Assembly (NCBI GenBank): GCA_024516155.1
Contig: JAJJXM010000005.1
Location: 930,001-994,000 of the forward strand
DNA: 64,000 bases
Source: Pyronema omphalodes
Taxonomy: Eukaryota; Ascomycota; Pezizomycetes; Pezizales; Pyronemataceae
Reading direction: 5' to 3'
Shown piece after piece: positions 58,971-64,000 of this stretch (the first letter of the stretch is position 1; every line of letters starts with the position of its first letter). The position numbers and the translations under genes are program-made. The notes beneath the pieces were generated by a model, which was not told where the DNA came from, did no database searches, and saw only the letters and a list, made by a program, of their open reading frames with translations.

Positions 58971-61196
58971 CTAACCAACAAAAGCCGTCAATCCACTCTC
59001 AAGCTTAACTCTCATCTCCTCCTCCTCTCCCTCAGGAGTCGACAACGCAGTTACCGCACCACCAGCACCGAGCCACCACTTCCCCATACCCTCGTCATCA
59101 TATCTATACGCACTTCTAATAATGACATTCCAATCCCCAGCTCCACAAACCGACATATAACCCATAACACCCGAATAAACGCCTCTTTCCTCATCCTCCT
59201 TTTCCAGATGCTGCAAGATATCCACAGATCTCTTTTTAGGGGCACCAGTCATAGAACCAGGAGGAAGGGAAGTGGAGAGAATATCCAAGCCAGTAAGGGG
59301 AGCAACGGGTTGTTGCGCGGGAGTAGTATCATTTTTAATAGTACCTTCAATAACCGAGACAAGTTGAAAAACACTTTTATACTCCTCAACCTTCATTAAC
59401 TGAGTAACCTCGACATTTCCAGCTCCTAATATCCGATGTAGATCATGACGGATCAAATCAAGAATCATAAGATTCTCGGCTCTTTCCTTGGGTGTGTTTA
59501 GGATCTCTTCGGCTTTTTGTCTAGTCATGTCGGCGGTTTTCTTTACGGTTCCTTTGATGGGACGGAGTTGAACTTTGCCGCTGCGGGAGTAGGAGAGGAA
59601 ACGTTCGGGGGAAGAGGATAAGACGGTGACGCCCTGGAGAGCGAGGAATGCGGCATAGGGAGCCGGGTTGCGAACACGCAGAGAGGAATAGAGAGACCAT
59701 GCATCGGGATAGGGTGCGGCTAAAGATACAAGAGTTCGCGCTGTGAGGCATAACTCATAAGAGTCACCACTTGCGAGATAGGTTTGAGATTCACGGACCA
59801 GGTCCATGTAGCGCTGGCGGTCTGGGAGGGTGATGGTTGGGTTAATGGGAGCTGCTTGTTTCTTCCCGCTAATACGCTGCTCTCCAGGTGGTGGGGGTGT
59901 GGTTGATGGGGTTAGGGAGATGTCGTGGGCCTGTTGGAGGAGAACTTTGGTGGACTCCAACCACTCTGAGTCGTCGGGGATAAGGGATTGGATCAGTACT
60001 TGCCCAGTGTGGTGGTCGAAACAAATGCTGCGTTCTGTAAAGGCGAGGTTGACGTCCGGACGGCGGTTTCGGGTGCGTAGGAGGGGGACTTCAAGGGATT
60101 CTACACCCATTTCGTAGGAGAAGTATCCCACCAATCCACCCCAAAACGGAGATTCTTCTCTTCCGCCTACGGCTTTCCGGGCGTCAATATAAGAGGCAAG
60201 ATATTTCCAGACTGAGGAATTGTAAGGTTCCGTAAGCTGTTCTTTGGTTGCTCCTTCTTTACTACCGACAGTAGAAAGCGAAAGGTATGAGTCTCCAACG
60301 GTATAGCGGAAAAGCTGAGTGATTCCTGGGGTCATTACTCCGATAATACTCCATCTCCCTGGCGCAGCAGCGGATTCAAGGAGCACAAATTCCTTCTGAG
60401 ATTCGACACCAAGAACTTCACAAAGCCGCCCCACATTCAATCCTCTGGTAAATAACTCCACAGTCTGTACCTCGCCTTTTTCTTCCACAACCGGCGCACC
60501 AACTTGCTCCAATAAACTCCTCTCCCTTTCTCTGATTCCCCAACCTTCTGGAATCTCTTTCAATTCCCTACCATTCTCCTCATTCCACCTCTGAGCCAGC
60601 TTCCAAAAATTCGCAATAATAACATCACTGCCCTCTGTACAAATACTTTCCGGATGGTATTGCACTGCCCAAAATGGCTTCTGGGTATGCTTAGCCGCCA
60701 TCAACACCGTACCATTCTCTGCATCCGTACACCAAGCCAGCGCTTCCATATCCTCTCCCAAAGTAGCATGTAACGAGTGATACCTGACCACCGTCAAATC
60801 TCCGACACCTTCAAACAAGTCACTATCGGCATTGTAATCGACAACCGCAGTGAGACCATGTTTAACAGTGCTCAACCTCTCCACCTTTCCACCAAAGGCA
60901 AGACATAGAGATTGAAGTCCTAGGCATACTCCGAAAACCGGAAGGAGGAACTCGTCGGCGAGACGCCAGATTTCTGGGAGAATACCGACATCGGTTGGGA
61001 TAGCGGGGTGGCCGGGACCTGGACCGACAACAATAGCGGTGAAGCTGGGGAGGTAGGGAAGGAGATCGGAAATAGAGGAATACGGAGAGTCGATGTGGAT
61101 TGTGTGGACTTCGGCTTTGGTAATGAGCTTGACTTGGGAGGAGAGGTTATGGGAAAAGGAGTCGTAGGCGTCTATGAGGAGGATTTTGGGGACCAT
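58971..61196 (-). CDS. pabaA: Bifunctional aminodeoxychorismate (PABA) synthase
   Basis: An intronless gene of 741 residues. The N-terminal class-I glutamine amidotransferase domain (about 1-210) has the nucleophile Cys91 in FGVCLGLQS and the catalytic His-Glu in QYHPESICTEG. The C-terminal chorismate-binding domain (about 300-741) shows IKGTVKKT, DLIRHDLHRI and the GSMTGAPKKRS signature near its end. Family knowledge: the enzyme converts chorismate and glutamine to 4-amino-4-deoxychorismate, the precursor of p-aminobenzoate and folate; yeast ABZ1 and Aspergillus pabaA have the same PabA-PabB fusion. All key residues I can place are intact, and length is normal. The start ATG directly precedes the amidotransferase beta strand KILLIDAYDSF, so no presequence is present. 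Confidence 0.95.
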   Translation of the reverse strand: MVPKILLIDAYDSFSHNLSSQVKLITKAEVHTIHIDSPYSSISDLLPYLPSFTAIVVGPGPGHPAIPTDVGILPEIWRLADEFLLPVFGVCLGLQSLCLAFGGKVERLSTVKHGLTAVVDYNADSDLFEGVGDLTVVRYHSLHATLGEDMEALAWCTDAENGTVLMAAKHTQKPFWAVQYHPESICTEGSDVIIANFWKLAQRWNEENGRELKEIPEGWGIRERERSLLEQVGAPVVEEKGEVQTVELFTRGLNVGRLCEVLGVESQKEFVLLESAAAPGRWSIIGVMTPGITQLFRYTVGDSYLSLSTVGSKEGATKEQLTEPYNSSVWKYLASYIDARKAVGGREESPFWGGLVGYFSYEMGVESLEVPLLRTRNRRPDVNLAFTERSICFDHHTGQVLIQSLIPDDSEWLESTKVLLQQAHDISLTPSTTPPPPGEQRISGKKQAAPINPTITLPDRQRYMDLVRESQTYLASGDSYELCLTARTLVSLAAPYPDAWSLYSSLRVRNPAPYAAFLALQGVTVLSSSPERFLSYSRSGKVQLRPIKGTVKKTADMTRQKAEEILNTPKERAENLMILDLIRHDLHRILGAGNVEVTQLMKVEEYKSVFQLVSVIEGTIKNDTTPAQQPVAPLTGLDILSTSLPPGSMTGAPKKRSVDILQHLEKEDEERGVYSGVMGYMSVCGAGDWNVIIRSAYRYDDEGMGKWWLGAGGAVTALSTPEGEEEEMRVKLESGLTAFVG

Positions 61197-62142
61197 GGCC
61201 GCTGTTGGTGGTGAGTATGCGGTAAAGTGGCGTCACTGGTAGTGGGGGTTTCGCTGAACTGTAGTAGATTTAAACTGGATCTTAGCTGGTTACTATGGGC
61301 TGCCTATTGAAAGAGAGTGTAGCGATTAAAGAATGATTTAAAGAGGATTTAGATGGCATTTTGAAGTCGAGGAGAGAGCAGTAGAAAGAACAGTGAAAGT
61401 GCAGAATTGGGATCGGTTGACATCGGTCGGAAGATTTTGGGTGGTGGGCGGGAATTTTTTTTTTGTTTGAGGGGTGCAGTGCAGGCATGCTCAGTACCGT
61501 GACACTGACTGGACTCGGCACTGTCAGGGCGTGGTTACCGTTGGCGAGTTGATGAGGCTGTTCTCTCGGACAAATCTGCGTCCGTGTCAATATCTTGGGC
61601 TTGGTGAGATCATATCATCATGACTCTGACTTGAATACGGCCGTCGATATGTTTTAAAAATTAAAAATCAAAAATTAAAAATTAAAAATTAAAAAAAAGT
61701 TGGACGCGACGTTTCTTCGTATCTTACGAGATGCACGTTGCCATCGCCCTGCATCGCCTATCAATCCAGAAGGTCAAGATCCACAACTTCCCAGCAAGTT
61801 TGACTCAGGCCCGGACTCGCCAGGGAAAGAAAGACAGGGACCTGGGAACCCATCGCTTCACGGCATCATGCAAGTCGTTGCTTAACAATTAGGTCGCTTA
61901 CGAAACCCTAACCACCACCTTGTGCCTTACTTTATACCCCTCCATACGCGACGACGAATATCTTTAACGCGTCTTGCGTTACCAGAATCCTTCATCATAT
62001 TTGCTTATCCAGTTATACCTATACGGGGTCACCATTACGTCTTACAATCAGCACTTCAGCTGCCCCAACAAGCCTCCGCAACCTAGGAGCTCACACCGCC
62101 GACGACGCCGCCAAAGTCGCCACTACCCCCGCAATAGCTACC
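61197..62142. promoter_or_regulatory. Divergent spacer between PABA synthase and ITT1
   Basis: The spacer must contain both promoters. An AAAAATT-type repeat (AAAAATTAAAAATCAAAAATTAAA...) lies at 61654-61697. No other gene is supported. Confidence 0.5.
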
Positions 62143-64000
62143 ATGGCTTCACTATCCCTTGAAAGCCTCTCACTGTCTGACGACGAACGTTCTCAGGAGC
62201 TTTTTACAATCGCTAGTATCTACCCTGACGAAATTACTCTACTTTCACCCTATTCGGCATCACTCGTTTTACCGGTTACCCCTCTCTCACCATTAACTAT
62301 CCAATTCACCTCTTCGGCACCCTTACAACTAAGATATCTCCCTCCTATTAAAATCATCTTCGATCTTCCCGAGTCATACCCAGCTTCAGAACCCCCAAGG
62401 ATTGAAATTAAGACACAACCGGAATGGATACCGGGGAATATCTTGCAGGGGTTAAAGAAAGAGTGTGACCAATTATGGGAAGAAGGGATGCAGTCTGTTT
62501 ATGCGGTTGTGGATCATATCCAGCAATTTGCAGAAGGGCAGTTTGGAGGGAATAATATTGTGTTACCGGAGGAACTGAAGGAGGAAATGATGAAATTCGA
62601 CCAGGATGCACAAAGAGAGGTATTTGCAAAGGTAGGGCCGAACTGCGTAATCCAGCGGCGGGAGTTCAAGCTCTCACAGGATTCCTATGGCTCGATATGG
62701 TTGGTGGTACTGACGATTTAATAGGGTACCTACGACTGTGGTATCTGTCTAGAGCCGAAAAAAGGCGCACAATGCCATGCGTTAAGGTCTTGTACACATG
62801 TCTTTTGTAAATCGTGTTTAGTGGATTGGTATTCTGGCGCAATCACAGAAGGAGATGTATGGTTTCTCCCAGGTCCCAACCATCGATTGGATATAAACTA
62901 ACGTAGGATATCCTGGTGTTAGGTTTCCGCAGTAAGATGCAGTGACCCGGTCTGTGTCAAGGCTGCAACTAGGCAAGCTGCGCAACCCGATGCGCCGCCT
63001 ACACCCCCACCCGAGGGAGCGGACGCTCCTACACCCCCGAAACCAAGCATACAACCATTACCACCGACCATACCACCCGAGGAATTAGAAGAGATCGGAA
63101 TCCCTACAGATTTAGTCACTCGCTATGTCGCACTTAAAAAGAAAAAGACGTTAGAAAAAGATCCCCACACCATATATTGTCCACGAAAGTGGTGTCAAAA
63201 CCCATCAAAAAGCTCAATAGAGAGGGTTGAAAATAATATGAAGCAAAATGGTGGCGGATATTGGCTTCCAGATTTTAATGCCGTAAAAGAGAAAGAACCA
63301 ATAAAGGAGAATAATAATAACAACAATCAAGAGGATCCCGCTTCAGTCAAGTTAGACAAATTACAGATTTGTAGTGCTTGTGCATTTGCATTCTGTCGTG
63401 TTTGTAGAGGTTAGTTGAATCCCAATCACCATACCAGTGAAACCCCGTAACCTTATCATTACTGAGCAAGGTTTCTCCGAAGCTTACTTGGAAAACCATT
63501 GTTCTCCTTGCTATCAGTCAACCAATGCTATGTTACTTCCCGTATTCTTTTTCCTGTAACCACAGGCTGACTTCAGACCCCGTATTACACACAGCATCAT
63601 GGCACGGTAACCTCACCATTTGCAAACCACACGACGGCACATTAACAGAAGAAGAAATCGCCAACGAAAAATTCCTAAAAGAAAACACAACCCCATGTCC
63701 AACCTGCAACAGCCCTACCCTGAAAAGTCATGGATGTAACCATATGATTTGCACCTGCGCAACACACTTCTGTTTCCTTTGCTCGGCTTATCTGGATGCA
63801 AGTAATCCTTACAGTCATTTCAATACGAGAGGATCGGAATGTTACCAACGACTCTGGGAGGGTGAAGAAGGTGACGAGGAAAATATTAGAAGACTTAGAG
63901 CTGCGGAAGATCAAAGAGAACAGGAAATGGATAATTATGAAATTGTTGAACCTCCTGCAGATGCGCCGCCGCCAGCAGCAGCAGCAGCTCAAGCCCCCGT
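62143..64000 (+). CDS. itt1: RBR-type E3 ubiquitin ligase (ITT1/RNF14 family), partial at window edge
   Basis: Exons 62143-62631, 62725-62856, 62923-63409 and 63595 to beyond 64000; at least 504 residues are visible and no stop is reached. Residues 1-130 form an RWD domain. RING1 starts near residue 168 (CGICLEPKKGAQCHAL, then CTHVFCKSCL). A Pro-rich linker follows, then the IBR region (YCPRKWCQNP, CSACAFAFCRVC, SWHG). RING2 begins near residue 404 (CPTC) and holds GCNHMIC, whose last Cys (about 422) is the expected catalytic thioester residue. Exon ends were chosen because they join FAK-GTYDCGICLE, TEGD-VSAVRC and VCR-ASWHG as in the family. Family knowledge: RNF14 relatives act on stalled ribosomes and translation factors. 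The final stretch is Pro/Ala-rich. Confidence 0.92.

Overview
The window is nuclear DNA of a filamentous ascomycete (Pezizomycotina). Genes are interrupted by a few short introns, mostly 45-100 nt, with GTATGT/GTGAGT-type donors and CTAAC/CTGAC branch sequences just before the acceptor. Most products are conserved eukaryotic proteins whose lengths match fungal orthologues, including TSC2 and COG1. Intergenic DNA is AT-richer and full of simple repeats. I cannot fix the order; an early-diverging lineage such as Orbiliomycetes or Pezizomycetes is only a guess.

Layout. 1-12 kb: FES1 (Hsp70 exchange factor, -) and the giant HEAT-repeat protein LAA1/HEATR5 (-). 12-23 kb: TACO1/YebC mitochondrial translation activator (+), a small F-box-like protein (+), a microsatellite-rich interval with two kinds of miniature transposon, PET100 (-, with an apparent 8-nt microexon) and COG1 (+). 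23-34 kb: TSC2/tuberin (-) and the exportin CSE1 (+). 34-40 kb: accessory DNA with a third copy of the 200-bp miniature element and a repeat-rich orphan gene of about 1,036 codons (+). 40-49 kb: phosducin-like PLP1 (-), a four-helix membrane protein (-), RMP1-like RNase MRP subunit (-), MTO1 (+) and a secreted bilirubin-oxidase-type multicopper oxidase (-). 49-59 kb: a gene-poor island with a 557-bp Mutator-like miniature element, a tRNA-Gln(CUG) and a decayed ferric reductase. 59-64 kb: bifunctional PABA synthase (-) and an RBR ubiquitin ligase of the ITT1/RNF14 type (+), cut by the window edge.

The housekeeping genes cover membrane traffic (LAA1, COG1), TOR control (TSC2), nuclear transport (CSE1), proteostasis (FES1, PLP1, ITT1) and mitochondrial gene expression or respiratory assembly (TACO1, PET100, MTO1). 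Fungal genes are normally separate transcription units, so I infer no operon-like links; several pairs are divergent, and RMP1/MTO1 share a spacer of only 180 bp. The most novel material is the orphan gene, the 200-bp miniature element family (three copies, each with a 3-bp target duplication and a covarying internal hairpin), the 557-bp element with a 9-bp target duplication, and the ferric reductase with two nonsense codons. Exon boundaries come from splice consensus, reading frame and family knowledge; no alignment was run.
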